From positions 930,001 to 994,000 of the forward strand of contig NZ_LDCP01000001.1 of the NCBI RefSeq assembly GCF_001021555.1: 64,000 nt of DNA, given 5' to 3'. Of the stretch, positions 1-8,592 are shown piece after piece; the stretch's first letter is position 1; every line of letters begins with the position of its first letter. Position numbers and translations under genes: made by a program. The notes beneath the pieces were generated by a model, which saw only the letters and a list, made by a program, of their open reading frames with translations, was not told the DNA's origin and made no database searches. The stretch is from Aurantiacibacter marinus. GTDB taxonomy: Bacteria; Pseudomonadota; Alphaproteobacteria; Sphingomonadales; Sphingomonadaceae.

Positions 1-185
1 TGGCTAGATGGGAAGCGGACCAGCACTGTGACGGGATGCGGCTCTCCCTCAAGCGCGACGCTTTCGAAATCGGCTGCGATCAATTCCCCGCCAAAGGGCG
101 CCAATGTCGGCGCTACCGCCTCGGGGTAGGGGGCGTATCCTTCGGGGTCGGTGATGGTGTAGCTGGCGACGAGATAGGCTGTCAT
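1..185 (-). CDS. DUF1330-like protein, 3' end outside window
   Basis: The reverse strand gives an open frame starting MTAYLVASYTITDPEGYAPY and running off the left edge after about 61 codons. The opening (a short strand, then D-P-x-x-Y-x-x-Y, then a P-T-L-x-P-F-G-G-E segment) fits the small ferredoxin-like DUF1330 family, whose members are about 95 residues and of uncertain function. It ends about 40 bp from the downstream face of the citryl-lyase-like gene on the same strand, so it could be the next gene of that operon. Only the N-terminal part is visible. Confidence 0.6.
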   Translation of the reverse strand, partial: MTAYLVASYTITDPEGYAPYPEAVAPTLAPFGGELIAADFESVALEGEPHPVTVLVRFPSS

Positions 186-223
186 GCGCAGGGCCTCCCT
201 TGTGGCAAATTCTGGAAAAAATC

Positions 224-1012
224 TCAGGCTGCAGGCTCTTCGAATTCGATGCGGGCGGCAGCTGCGCCGCTCATGATAAAGCCGATCGGCCGCTCGGTTT
301 CTTCTTGCAGATGAGCGATCAAGCTGGCGGTGCGGGCCAGCAAAGACACACCTTTCAATGCGGCCAGCGGAAAGCCCGCGTCCAGCATGACCACTGGTAT
401 CGCGCCATTCACATTGATCGGTAGCGTGCGCCCGATAGCTTCGGGAAGGACGCTCTCGATAGCGCGCAGCATGTCGGCGTGTTTGCTCGTGGACGTGTGC
501 TGCGCAGCGATTTCAAGCAAGCGGTGCGCGCGCGGATCGCCGCCTGCGTGTTGCGGATGGCCAAAGCCGGGAATGGCTTTTTTCTCGGCGCGCAGTTCGG
601 CAATGCCGGCCTTAGCGGCGTCTTCGTAACTGATGCCGTCCGCTTCGGCGCGGGCGATGCAATCGGCATAGAACCGTCCGGCAACTTCTGCGCTGCCAAG
701 TACTACCGATCCGCAGCCAAGCAGTCCTGCCGCGACTGCGCCCTGAAAGGCTTCCGGCGCAGCTGCATAGGTCATGCGGGTGGCGACGACACTGGGTACA
801 AGGCCGTGTTCGGCAATCGCGCACAGTACCGCATCGGCCAGAATTTTCTGGCTTTGATCCGGCATCGCGCCGGTAACAAGCAGCCAGAAATAACTTGTGA
901 AATCGACCTTCCCGATCACTTCATCGCACAGGTCCATTCCGCGTACCGTTATGCTGGTTGCGTCTGAATCGCAGATGGACGTGACTGCGTTGTCTTGTTT
1001 CCCGATACGCAT
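224..1012 (-). CDS. Citrate synthase / citryl-CoA lyase-like enzyme
   Basis: A 262-residue protein of the short citrate-synthase fold used by citryl-CoA lyases and related C-C lyases/synthases. Visible signatures are an N-terminal D-A-T-S-I-T-V-R-G-M-D-L segment, the small-residue helix A-F-Q-G-A-V-A-A-G-L-L-G-C-G, and the active-site stretch I-P-G-F-G-H-P ending in D-P-R-A-H near residue 160. It is much shorter than a housekeeping citrate synthase (about 430 residues), which argues for cleavage or formation of a small CoA thioester such as a citryl- or malyl-type CoA. It diverges from a CoA-transferase gene that could supply its CoA ester. The shared promoter region contains two putative IclR dyads. 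The true substrate is unknown. Confidence 0.75.
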   Translation of the reverse strand: MRIGKQDNAVTSICDSDATSITVRGMDLCDEVIGKVDFTSYFWLLVTGAMPDQSQKILADAVLCAIAEHGLVPSVVATRMTYAAAPEAFQGAVAAGLLGCGSVVLGSAEVAGRFYADCIARAEADGISYEDAAKAGIAELRAEKKAIPGFGHPQHAGGDPRAHRLLEIAAQHTSTSKHADMLRAIESVLPEAIGRTLPINVNGAIPVVMLDAGFPLAALKGVSLLARTASLIAHLQEETERPIGFIMSGAAAARIEFEEPAA

Positions 1013-1025
1013 GGCTGGCCTCTTT

Positions 1026-1057
1026 TTCGTATGTCGAAGTTGATTTCGCTATCCGAA
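1026..1057. promoter_or_regulatory. Putative tandem IclR operator, divergent promoter
   Basis: Two 13-bp dyads, TTCGTATGTCGAA (1026-1038) and TTCGCTATCCGAA (1045-1057), have centres 19 bp apart. The same TTCG-N5-CGAA pair with identical 19-bp spacing recurs at 3057-3088 in front of the TBDR operon. Position between divergent catabolic genes, with an IclR gene in the cluster, makes IclR the likely ligand (inference). Confidence 0.65.
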
Positions 1058-1106
1058 GAATATAGAGCCATGTCAAGTTTGTGCTGCACAACACAGGAAC
1101 ACTACG

Positions 1107-2243
1107 ATGACGGCGAAGCCATTGCAGAACGTCACCGTGCTCGAAATGGGCACCTTCATAACCGGACCAGCTGCAGGGATGCTGCTGGCTGATCTGGGGG
1201 CAGACGTTATCAAGATCGAGCGACCAGGTACAGGCGACCCGTTCCGTTCCTTCAAGGGTGGCCTCTACAGTCCGCATTTCCAGACCTACAATCGCAACAA
1301 GCGCAGCCTGACGCTCGACACACGAGATCCGGAAGATCTGGCAGTGTTCGATGCGCTGGTGGCTAAGGCGGATGTCTTTATCCAGAACTTCCGGCCCGGC
1401 GTCGCAGACCGGCTGAGCGTCGATGCAGAGCGCCTTCAGGCAATCAATCCCAAGCTGGTCTATGCCTCGATTTCCGGCTTCGGCACCGAAGGGCCAGACC
1501 GCGATCGCCCGGCCTTCGATACCGTTGCGCAGGCCGCCAGCGGATTCTTGCGGCTGCTTGTGAATCCGGAACATCCGCGCGTCGTTGGTCCGGCGATTGC
1601 CGATGCCATGACAGGATTCTACACGGCGCTGGGCATTCTGGCGGCGCTGAACGAACGGCAGGGCAGCGACAAGGGAAGGGTGGTGGAAACCTCCATGTTT
1701 GAGGCCATGTGCCACTTCAATCTGGACGATTTCACCCACCTGCTTTCAGTCGATGAGGTGATGGGGCCGTACAGCCGGCCGCATGTTTCCCAAAGCTATG
1801 TGTTCGAATGTGCCGACGGCAAATGGCTGGCGCTGCACATGTCATCCCCGCCCAAGTTCTGGGAAAACCTTGCCACCGCAGTTGGCCAGCCTGATATGCT
1901 GCAACTGCCCGCGTTCGAAAGCCGCAATGCCCGCATCAGCCATTATGATGATGTGATCGCTTTCCTCGCCCCGATATTCGCCATGAAAGACCGCGCGCAC
2001 TGGGTAGGGGAGCTGACGCGTCTGGAAGTCCCCAATTCCGAAGTGCGTAGTTCCACCGAAGTGCTTGCATCTGAACAGGCGAAGGTATTGGGCATCGAAG
2101 TATCTGATCCTGCGGGGCCGCATGGAGAGTTCCGCACGATCCGGTCCCCGCTCAGCTTCGACGGGGAGCGCATGACCAGCGTGACTGCGCCGCCGGTGCT
2201 GGGGCAGGATGATGAGGCGATACGTGCTTCTTTGAAAGGCTAA
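1107..2243 (+). CDS. CaiB/BaiF family (class III) CoA-transferase
   Basis: A 378-residue protein with the class III CoA-transferase pattern. It has N-terminal V-L-E-M-G-T-F-I-T-G-P followed by L-A-D-L-G-A-D-V-I-K-I-E, the R-S-L-T-L-D motif near residue 67, and A-I-A-D-A-M-T-G, in which D166 aligns with the catalytic Asp of formyl-CoA transferase. These soluble enzymes move CoA between a donor thioester and a carboxylic acid. AGGAAC precedes the ATG by about 8 nt. The IclR gene begins 3 nt after its stop. With the divergent lyase-like gene it could activate and then cleave a carboxylic-acid intermediate; the acid itself cannot be read from sequence. Confidence 0.85.
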   Translation: MTAKPLQNVTVLEMGTFITGPAAGMLLADLGADVIKIERPGTGDPFRSFKGGLYSPHFQTYNRNKRSLTLDTRDPEDLAVFDALVAKADVFIQNFRPGVADRLSVDAERLQAINPKLVYASISGFGTEGPDRDRPAFDTVAQAASGFLRLLVNPEHPRVVGPAIADAMTGFYTALGILAALNERQGSDKGRVVETSMFEAMCHFNLDDFTHLLSVDEVMGPYSRPHVSQSYVFECADGKWLALHMSSPPKFWENLATAVGQPDMLQLPAFESRNARISHYDDVIAFLAPIFAMKDRAHWVGELTRLEVPNSEVRSSTEVLASEQAKVLGIEVSDPAGPHGEFRTIRSPLSFDGERMTSVTAPPVLGQDDEAIRASLKG

Positions 2244-2246
2244 TGG

Positions 2247-3050
2247 ATGAAAACAGAAGGCAAGGACCCGGAATTCCTGTCAACGCTGGAACGCGGCCTG
2301 CGTGTGCTCCAGTCGTTCGATGAAGATCATTCCGAAATGACCTTGAGCGAAGTGGCGGCGAAAACCTCACTCAGCCCGGCAGTCGCCCGGCGGTGCCTCA
2401 ACACGTTGCTGGAATTGGGTTATGTCGGCAAGCGGGAGCGCAAATTCCTGCTGCGCCCGCAGGTCCTCACAATCGGCTCGGCATTCTTGTCTTCGATGCA
2501 TGTGGAGCACGTGTGTTTGCCCGGCTTGCAGAACCTGCGCGACCAGACCGGGGACAGCGCTTCGCTTTCTGTCCTTCAAGGCAGCGACATCCTGTATATT
2601 TCGCATGTCTCGACCGATCGCCGTTTCCGTCTGCAAACCAATGTCGGTACCCGGTATCCGTTTCACGCCACGTCGATGGGCAAGGTACTTGCCGCCTTTT
2701 TGGACGATGATGCGCGGGCAAGCCTGTTGGCCAATTCTGCATTGGAGCGTTTTACGGAACGCACATTGACCGACCCGGCAGTGCTGGAACAACGGTTCGC
2801 CCTGATCCGCGAACGCGGATACGATTCCGCGCTGGACGAGCTTGATTATGGCATCGTTTCGCTCGCCATCCCGCTGTTCGACAAAAAGCGGCAAGTCATC
2901 GCGGCGATCAACTGTTCTACCTCCACCACGCGCATTTCGCAGGATGAACTGGTGCGGACCCGTCTGCCATTGCTGCGGGCCGCAGCGAGTGAAATTCAGG
3001 CTGCACTGCAGCAATGGCCGGCGCTCGCAGCATCGCTCGGAAGTGGATGA
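2247..3050 (+). CDS. IclR family transcriptional regulator
   Basis: A 267-residue regulator. Residues about 10-75 form the IclR winged helix (F-L-S-T-L-E-R-G-L-R-V-L then M-T-L-S-E-V-A-A-K-T-S-L-S-P-A-V-A-R-R-C-L-N-T-L). Residues about 85-255 form the effector domain, with G-T-R-Y-P-F-H-A-T-S-M-G-K-V-L and a final C-S-T-S-T-T-R. The R-C-L-N-T-L wording resembles the PcaR/PobR branch, which senses aromatic-pathway metabolites. Its start lies 3 nt after the CoA-transferase stop, suggesting coupled translation. Two dyad pairs (1026-1057 and 3057-3088) flank its own transcription unit and the TBDR operon, so it probably controls the whole locus including itself. Confidence 0.9.
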   Translation: MKTEGKDPEFLSTLERGLRVLQSFDEDHSEMTLSEVAAKTSLSPAVARRCLNTLLELGYVGKRERKFLLRPQVLTIGSAFLSSMHVEHVCLPGLQNLRDQTGDSASLSVLQGSDILYISHVSTDRRFRLQTNVGTRYPFHATSMGKVLAAFLDDDARASLLANSALERFTERTLTDPAVLEQRFALIRERGYDSALDELDYGIVSLAIPLFDKKRQVIAAINCSTSTTRISQDELVRTRLPLLRAAASEIQAALQQWPALAASLGSG

Positions 3051-3056
3051 TAGTTT

Positions 3057-3088
3057 TTCGCATATCGAATTTGACTTCGCATGGCGAA
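3057..3088. promoter_or_regulatory. Putative tandem IclR operator before TBDR operon
   Basis: TTCGCATATCGAA (3057-3069) and TTCGCATGGCGAA (3076-3088) are near-perfect dyads with centres 19 bp apart, matching the pair at 1026-1057 in sequence and spacing. They end 53 bp before the receptor start codon, a position suited to promoter control. Confidence 0.65.
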
Positions 3089-3141
3089 GTGATTAGGGGC
3101 AGTTCATAAGGCGCGGAATAACGCGTTCCATCGGGAGAGAA

Positions 3142-5361
3142 GTGATGAGAGCTCTTGGAATTTCCTTGGCGAGTACGATCGCAATTGCCGCAGCAATGAG
3201 CGCGGCGCCGGTTCAGGCGCAGGACAATCAGGCAGAGGACGACGCTCAGGAAGAAGTTCAGGCGCAGGGCAACGATATTGTTGTCACCGCGCTGAGGCGC
3301 GACGAAAGCCTGCAGGATACGCCGGCCGCGATTACCGCTTTCAATGCTGAAGCTATCGCGAACGCCGGCATTGAACGCCCAGGCGATTTTATCGCGCTCA
3401 CGTCCAACGTGAATTTGGTCGAGACGCAGAATGCGGGCAACGCATTCATCATTATTCGCGGGATAACCCAGGCCCGCAATTCAGAGCCTTCGGTCGCAGT
3501 GGTTGTGGACGGGGTGCAACAAGTAAACCCCGCGCAATTCAACCAGGATCTGTTTGATATTGAGCAGATCGAAGTGTTGAAGGGGCCGCAGGGCGGTCTT
3601 TACGGCCGCAATGCCATTGGCGGCGCGATTATCATTACCACCCGTCAGCCATCCGATGTTCTGGAAGGCAATATTCGCCTTGGTGTGGACAATGGCTTTG
3701 GATATTATGCCCGTGGCGGCCTCAGCGGCCCGCTGGCAGACGGCGTCGCCTTCCGCGTTGCCGGTTCATATTACGACACAGAAGGGTTCATCCCGAACAC
3801 CTTCCTTGGTGAAGATGCGGATCCCGTTGAAGATTACAGTTTGCGCGGCAATTTGTTGATCGATGCAACCGACGAACTGTCCTTCGACCTGCGCGCTTCC
3901 ATGAACCGGTTGCGCACGCAGGCCTTGTATTTCAATATCGTCAACGACGTAAACGATACGAGCCTTCCGGTCCGCGTCAACAATCGCGGCCAGAACGACC
4001 GCGACATCAACAATGTCTCTCTGAAAACCACGTTCGAGGGGGACAACGCCGTTTTTACCTCGGTCACGTCTTACGACACGCTTGAAGAAGTGCTGACGGG
4101 CGATGCCTTCGACTTCCTGCCGATCCAGGACTCCTTCTTCTTCAACCTTTTCGAAGATATTTTTGGCGCTGGTAACGGGTTCGATCTCAACCAGAGCCAG
4201 TTCCTTGATGTTGAAGCCTTCAGCCAGGAAGTCCGGATTGAATCGCCGCGCAATGCCGGGCCGTTCAACTGGATGGTCGGTGGATATCTGATCGATACCC
4301 AGCGGTTCATCTCGACTGGTAACATGATTGATACAGGCGCCGGGGCCTTCCCGGTATTTCGTGAACCATCGACCAATCCGCTCAACCCGCAATTCAGTTT
4401 CCTCGCAGACGGGCAGGATAACTTCGCCTGGGCACTTTTCGTGAATGCCGGTTATGAATTCAGCGAACAGTTCCGGATCGACGGTTCGCTTCGGTATGAC
4501 CGAGACCGCCGCCGCAACACCACGCTGACGCCGACTGCTTTCCTGCCCAATGTCCCGGGCTTCCCGCAGGGCGCGACGGGCGAAGTGCGCACACGCACTT
4601 TCGATGACTGGCAGCCGCGCCTGACTGTCACCTATGAACCGAATGACGATCTGACGATTTACGGCGGTTACGGCCGCGGCTTCCGTTCGGGCGGTTTCAA
4701 CCAGACCGGCGTGGGCGGTGTTGCGGCAAATGCCGGTATTGTTGGCGTGTCCGATATTTTCGAAGCGGAAACCGCCGATACGTTCGAAGTAGGCTTCAAG
4801 GCGGATGTCGGTTTTGCCGATATCAATGGTGCGGTTTACACCACGCAATCTCGCAACAGCTATTTCTTCGTCTTCCTCGCTGAAAACTCCACGCAGAATC
4901 TCGGCAATATCCCCGAAGTCCAGCTTCAGGGGTTCGAGCTTGAAGCGACTGCTGAATTGTTTCCATACTTTGACGTGAGCGCCGCACTGGGCGTGACTTA
5001 CAGCGACATTCAGGATTTCCCCGATCCTTCCGTCATCGGCAATGAAGCGCCGCTGATCTCGCGCTATACATTCAATCTTGGCGCACAATATGATGGCCCG
5101 CTGAATGATAATGTCGATGCGCTTTTCCGCATTGATTACCGCCGCACCGGCAAAACCTGGTGGGAGCCATTCAACACCACTGTCCGTGATCCGGTAGACA
5201 TCGTCGATATGCGTGTGGGGCTGCGGATGGACGGATGGTCTGTTACCGCGTTCACGCAAAACTGGTTTGACGAAGAATATAACGCCGAGTTTTCGCCCGG
5301 CGGCTTTGTCTACAAGGCCAAGCCTTTGCGTTATGGTCTCGAAATCGGATATGAATTCTAA
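3142..5361 (+). CDS. TonB-dependent outer-membrane receptor (IclR locus)
   Basis: A 739-residue receptor. A signal peptide ends near V-Q-A-Q (residues 1-28), then come a TonB-box-like D-I-V-V-T-A (about 49), a plug domain with V-V-V-D-G-V-Q and L-K-G-P-Q-G-G-L-Y-G-R-N-A-I-G-G-A-I (about 120-175), and a beta-barrel ending in the aromatic terminus G-L-E-I-G-Y-E-F. It would take up a substrate too large or too dilute for porins using TonB/ExbBD energy. GGGAGAGAAG lies before the ATG. It heads a co-directional string with wrbA-like, VOC and hydrolase genes, so its ligand is probably the compound degraded by this locus. Confidence 0.92.
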   Translation: MMRALGISLASTIAIAAAMSAAPVQAQDNQAEDDAQEEVQAQGNDIVVTALRRDESLQDTPAAITAFNAEAIANAGIERPGDFIALTSNVNLVETQNAGNAFIIIRGITQARNSEPSVAVVVDGVQQVNPAQFNQDLFDIEQIEVLKGPQGGLYGRNAIGGAIIITTRQPSDVLEGNIRLGVDNGFGYYARGGLSGPLADGVAFRVAGSYYDTEGFIPNTFLGEDADPVEDYSLRGNLLIDATDELSFDLRASMNRLRTQALYFNIVNDVNDTSLPVRVNNRGQNDRDINNVSLKTTFEGDNAVFTSVTSYDTLEEVLTGDAFDFLPIQDSFFFNLFEDIFGAGNGFDLNQSQFLDVEAFSQEVRIESPRNAGPFNWMVGGYLIDTQRFISTGNMIDTGAGAFPVFREPSTNPLNPQFSFLADGQDNFAWALFVNAGYEFSEQFRIDGSLRYDRDRRRNTTLTPTAFLPNVPGFPQGATGEVRTRTFDDWQPRLTVTYEPNDDLTIYGGYGRGFRSGGFNQTGVGGVAANAGIVGVSDIFEAETADTFEVGFKADVGFADINGAVYTTQSRNSYFFVFLAENSTQNLGNIPEVQLQGFELEATAELFPYFDVSAALGVTYSDIQDFPDPSVIGNEAPLISRYTFNLGAQYDGPLNDNVDALFRIDYRRTGKTWWEPFNTTVRDPVDIVDMRVGLRMDGWSVTAFTQNWFDEEYNAEFSPGGFVYKAKPLRYGLEIGYEF

Positions 5362-5373
5362 GGAGCAAGAATA

Positions 5374-5976
5374 ATGGCAAAGGTGCTGGTCCTCTACTAC
5401 TCGAGCTACGGCCACATAGAGACAATGGCGCGTGCCGTGGCCGAAGGTGCCGCAGGCGTGGGGGGCACCGAAGTTACGGTAAAGCGTGTGCCAGAGATCA
5501 TGCCGGAAGATGTCGCGCGGTCCGCAGGTGTCAAGCTGGACCAGGATGCTGAGATCGCCACCCCGGGCGAGCTTGCCGATTATGACGCGATCATCTTCGG
5601 CACACCAACGCGGTTTGGCAACATGGCAGCGCAGATGCGCAACTTCCTCGATCAGACAGGGCCTTTGTGGTTCGAAAACAAGCTGGTCGGCAAGGTCGGC
5701 AGCGTGTTTTGTTCCACAGCCAGCCAGCATGGCGGGCAGGAAACCACGATCACTTCGTTCCACATTACTTTGCTGCATCACGGTATGGTAATCGCGGGCC
5801 TTCCCTATACCTTTGCCGGTAATAACGAGATGGGTGAAATCAGCGGCGGAACGCCGTATGGTGCGACCACGCTGGCAGGCTCAGATGGCAGCCGTATGCC
5901 GAGCGAAAACGAGCTGGCGGGCGCCCGTTTCCAGGGCGGTCACGTCGCCAAACTTGCAGCAAAGCTGGCCGCCTGA
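5374..5976 (+). CDS. wrbA: NAD(P)H:quinone oxidoreductase, WrbA type
   Basis: A 200-residue flavodoxin-fold enzyme. The FMN-phosphate loop is [13 protein letters not shown] at residues 5-17. The WrbA-specific [18 protein letters not shown] and [13 protein letters not shown] segments follow, with the typical full length. WrbA enzymes reduce quinones to hydroquinones by two electrons in the cytoplasm. The gene starts 12 nt after the receptor stop with AAGGAG just upstream, so it is in the receptor operon. With a VOC protein next to it, reduction of a quinone before ring opening is a reasonable guess rather than something shown. Confidence 0.9.
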   Translation: MAKVLVLYYSSYGHIETMARAVAEGAAGVGGTEVTVKRVPEIMPEDVARSAGVKLDQDAEIATPGELADYDAIIFGTPTRFGNMAAQMRNFLDQTGPLWFENKLVGKVGSVFCSTASQHGGQETTITSFHITLLHHGMVIAGLPYTFAGNNEMGEISGGTPYGATTLAGSDGSRMPSENELAGARFQGGHVAKLAAKLAA

Positions 5977-6008
5977 ACGCCGCACTGCTGAGAAAAGAGA
6001 GGAAAGTC

Positions 6009-6557
6009 ATGACGCAGAAAATCCTGGCCAAGCGGCTGCATCATACAGCCTATGTTACCAAAGATCTGGAAGCGACCCGCGCGTTTTACGAAGACGTGCT
6101 CGGCTTCCCGCTGATGGCAACGTATTGCGAGAAGGACGAACTGTTCGGCAAGGAACGCACCTACTGCCATTGCTTCTTTGAAATGGCCGATGGCAGCGCG
6201 CTGGCGTTCTTCCAGTTTGCCGATCCTGACGATCAGGCAGAATTCGGCCCGGACATGCCCGAATCCCCGTTCATCCATATCGCGCTTCAGGTCGATGTTG
6301 AAGGACAGGCGGAATTGGGACGCCGGATTGAAGCCGCGGGGATCACGCCGCCCAATACCTATGTCCTCGAACACGGATACTGCCGCTCATTGTATGTGAA
6401 GGATCCCAACGGCATGATCCTGGAATTCACATACGATGATCCGCGCGCTGAACCGCTTGATGCGCAGCGCCGCGAGAATGCGCATGGTGAACTGAAACGC
6501 TGGCTGGCGGGTGATCATCACAACAACAATCCGTTCCGCGCAGAAGAAGCGGCCTGA
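6009..6557 (+). CDS. VOC (glyoxalase/extradiol-dioxygenase fold) protein
   Basis: A 182-residue vicinal-oxygen-chelate protein with the pattern L-H-H-T-A-Y-V-T-K-D-L-E-A-T-R-A-F-Y-E-D-V-L-G-F at the start, a second module with H-I-A-L-Q-V-D, and a closing Y-V-K-D-P-N-G-M-I-L-E-F. The two histidines and the final Glu are the expected metal ligands. The C-terminus carries an unusual H-H-N-N-N-P-F tail. The family includes glyoxalases, isomerases and ring-cleaving dioxygenases, and sequence alone does not pick among them. An RBS (AGAGAGGAAA) and the 32-nt gap from wrbA place it in the operon. Confidence 0.85.
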   Translation: MTQKILAKRLHHTAYVTKDLEATRAFYEDVLGFPLMATYCEKDELFGKERTYCHCFFEMADGSALAFFQFADPDDQAEFGPDMPESPFIHIALQVDVEGQAELGRRIEAAGITPPNTYVLEHGYCRSLYVKDPNGMILEFTYDDPRAEPLDAQRRENAHGELKRWLAGDHHNNNPFRAEEAA

Positions 6558-6565
6558 TATCGGTT

Positions 6566-7405
6566 ATGGGGGCATCAGGTATGACCGATGCCCCGATGCC
6601 GCCTGTCGCAAGAGCGATCTGGCATGGTGAAGTCGATGTCGGCGATGGCATCGTCCCGGTTGCTCTGGCCGGCGACGGCCCGCCGCTGATCATGCTCCAC
6701 GGCTGGACGCTGGATTGGCGCATGTGGCAGCCGCAGATCGATGCGCTGGCACAGCATTTCCAACTGGTGATGCCCGACAGGCGCGGCTTTGGCATGTCCA
6801 CCGCACCGCCTGACCTATCGCGCGAAGCTGACGATGTGGAGCGGATCGCCGATTTCCTCGGGCTGGAACGATATGCGCTGCTCGGCCTTTCACAAGGCGC
6901 CGCAGTGGCGCTCGACTGCGCGCACAAACATGGCTGGCGAATCAATTGCCTCATCGCTTCCGGTGCGCCGCTACCGGCTCTGGTCGAACGTGACGAAGTG
7001 ATCGACATTGCCCGGTATGAGGCTTGGGCGCGGGATGGGGATCTGGCCGCGATGCGCACAGACTGGTCGCACCACGAGCTGATGCGGCACGATAATCCCG
7101 CCACAAGTGCGCTGGTCGAGCAAATTCTCGGCGATTACGCCGGACGTGATCTGCTTTCTCCATCGGCATTGCCTGGTGTTCCGCGCGATGCGCTTGCGCA
7201 TTTGCCAATGCCGCTGCTGGCCATGACAGGTGCCAGCGATAGCGTCTGGAGGCGCGATTGCGCGCGGGCGCTCGGTGATCTGGTCCCGCGTGGGCGCAGC
7301 GCATTGATCGAAGGGGCGGGCCACATGGCCAATCTGGACAATCCGGCAGGCTTCAACGAGGTGGTCGGCGAATTTCTGCACAAATGCATTAGGCCGAAGA
7401 CTTAA
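6566..7405 (+). CDS. Alpha/beta hydrolase
   Basis: A 279-residue alpha/beta-hydrolase-fold enzyme with H-G-W-T-L-D as oxyanion loop, D-R-R-G-F-G-M-S after strand 4, nucleophile elbow G-L-S-Q-G, acid in G-A-S-D-S-V-W, and catalytic His in G-A-G-H-M-A-N-L-D-N-P. This resembles C-C hydrolases and esterases of aromatic or lactone catabolism. It begins 8 nt after the VOC stop. A second ATG at 6581 has GGGGG about 7 nt ahead of it and may be the real start, removing five residues. No signal peptide; cytoplasmic. Confidence 0.88.
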   Translation: MGASGMTDAPMPPVARAIWHGEVDVGDGIVPVALAGDGPPLIMLHGWTLDWRMWQPQIDALAQHFQLVMPDRRGFGMSTAPPDLSREADDVERIADFLGLERYALLGLSQGAAVALDCAHKHGWRINCLIASGAPLPALVERDEVIDIARYEAWARDGDLAAMRTDWSHHELMRHDNPATSALVEQILGDYAGRDLLSPSALPGVPRDALAHLPMPLLAMTGASDSVWRRDCARALGDLVPRGRSALIEGAGHMANLDNPAGFNEVVGEFLHKCIRPKT

Positions 7406-7461
7406 TCTCCCGGGAACCTGCTGGGTACCCGTGTCGCAACGCCAAACATAAGGCCCTTTTC

Positions 7462-8592
7462 ATGACTTCAGGACGTTTCCTTACCACCCATGTCGGTAGT
7501 CTCCCACGCCCGGAATATCTGCTCGATATGATGTTCGCGCGTGAGGAAGGTGCCACCATAACGGCGGCGGCATTCAACGAAGCGGTTGAAAGCGCCACTG
7601 CCGAGGTGGTTGCGCGGCAAAGGCAGGCTGGCATAGATTTCGTGAACGATGGGGAGATGTCAAAGCCCAGCTATGCCACTTACATCAAGCATCGCCTGTC
7701 GGGTTTTGGAGGTGAAGCCGGGCAATATGAGTTTCAGGATCTGGAAGAATTTCCGGATGCGAAGGCCCAGGTGTTCGGCAATAAAGGAAGGGCCAAGCGC
7801 TCCGCACCAGCCTGCACCGCGCCGATCGAAGTGATCGATATGGACGCCCCGCGCATTGATGCAGAGCGATTGTCCCGCCTTGCTGACGGACACGCCACCT
7901 TTATGTCCGCCGCTTCTCCCGGTGTGACCGCGCTGTTTTTTCCCAACCAGTTTTATTCAACTGACGAGGAGTACGTATTCGCGTTGGCAGAGGGATTGCG
8001 CCACGAATACGAGACCATTGCCGCTGCGGGGATCAAGCTGCAGGTCGATTGTCCCGATCTGGCGATGGGCCGGCACGTGCAATTCACCGATCTGTCGCTG
8101 GAGGATTTCCGCAAACGTATCGGCATGAATGTCGCGGCACTCAACCATGCCTTGCAGAACATTCCCGCCGAACAATGCCGGATGCATCTATGCTGGGGCA
8201 ATTATCCCGGGCCGCATCACTGCGATGTAGCGCTGGCCGAAATCGCCGACATCGTTTGGCAGGCGAAGCCGCAAACCGTATTGTTGGAAGGGGCAAACCC
8301 GCGCCATGCGCACGAGTTCAGCCTGTTTGAGGAGCATCCGCTACCGGACGGAAAAATCCTGTGCCCCGGCATGGTCGAACCGCAAAGCACCTATATCGAA
8401 CATCCCGAACTGATTGCGCAACGCATCGGCCGCTATGCCGATCTGGTTGGCCGCGAACGCGTGATGGCCGGTGTCGATTGCGGCTTTTCCGTTCACGCAG
8501 GCAGCAATACTCTGGTCCCGGAGATCGTGTGGGCCAAGCTTGCCGCGCTGGCCCAGGGCGCAGAAATCGCGAACGAAAAATACTGGCATTGA
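7462..8592 (+). CDS. MetE C-terminal-like (cobalamin-independent methionine synthase family) protein
   Basis: A 376-residue protein matching only the catalytic half of MetE. It starts with T-T-H-V-G-S-L-P-R-P, contains H-L-C-W-G-N-Y-P-G-P-H (metal-ligand H-x-C) near residue 236, and later G-V-D-C-G-F with the second Cys. Full MetE is about 750 residues, so this is the standalone form, often annotated as an epoxyalkane:CoM transferase-like or methyl-transfer protein in catabolic clusters. The zinc site H-x-C ... C is intact, so thiol-dependent alkyl/methyl transfer is likely. It sits 56 nt after the hydrolase and probably belongs to the same transcription unit. The substrate is unknown. Confidence 0.82.
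   Translation: MTSGRFLTTHVGSLPRPEYLLDMMFAREEGATITAAAFNEAVESATAEVVARQRQAGIDFVNDGEMSKPSYATYIKHRLSGFGGEAGQYEFQDLEEFPDAKAQVFGNKGRAKRSAPACTAPIEVIDMDAPRIDAERLSRLADGHATFMSAASPGVTALFFPNQFYSTDEEYVFALAEGLRHEYETIAAAGIKLQVDCPDLAMGRHVQFTDLSLEDFRKRIGMNVAALNHALQNIPAEQCRMHLCWGNYPGPHHCDVALAEIADIVWQAKPQTVLLEGANPRHAHEFSLFEEHPLPDGKILCPGMVEPQSTYIEHPELIAQRIGRYADLVGRERVMAGVDCGFSVHAGSNTLVPEIVWAKLAALAQGAEIANEKYWH

Noticed and set aside
3766-5781. Long 671-residue reverse frame opposite the TonB receptor
   Set aside because: It has no recognisable domain, overlaps two well-supported genes and reflects codon bias of the opposite strand.
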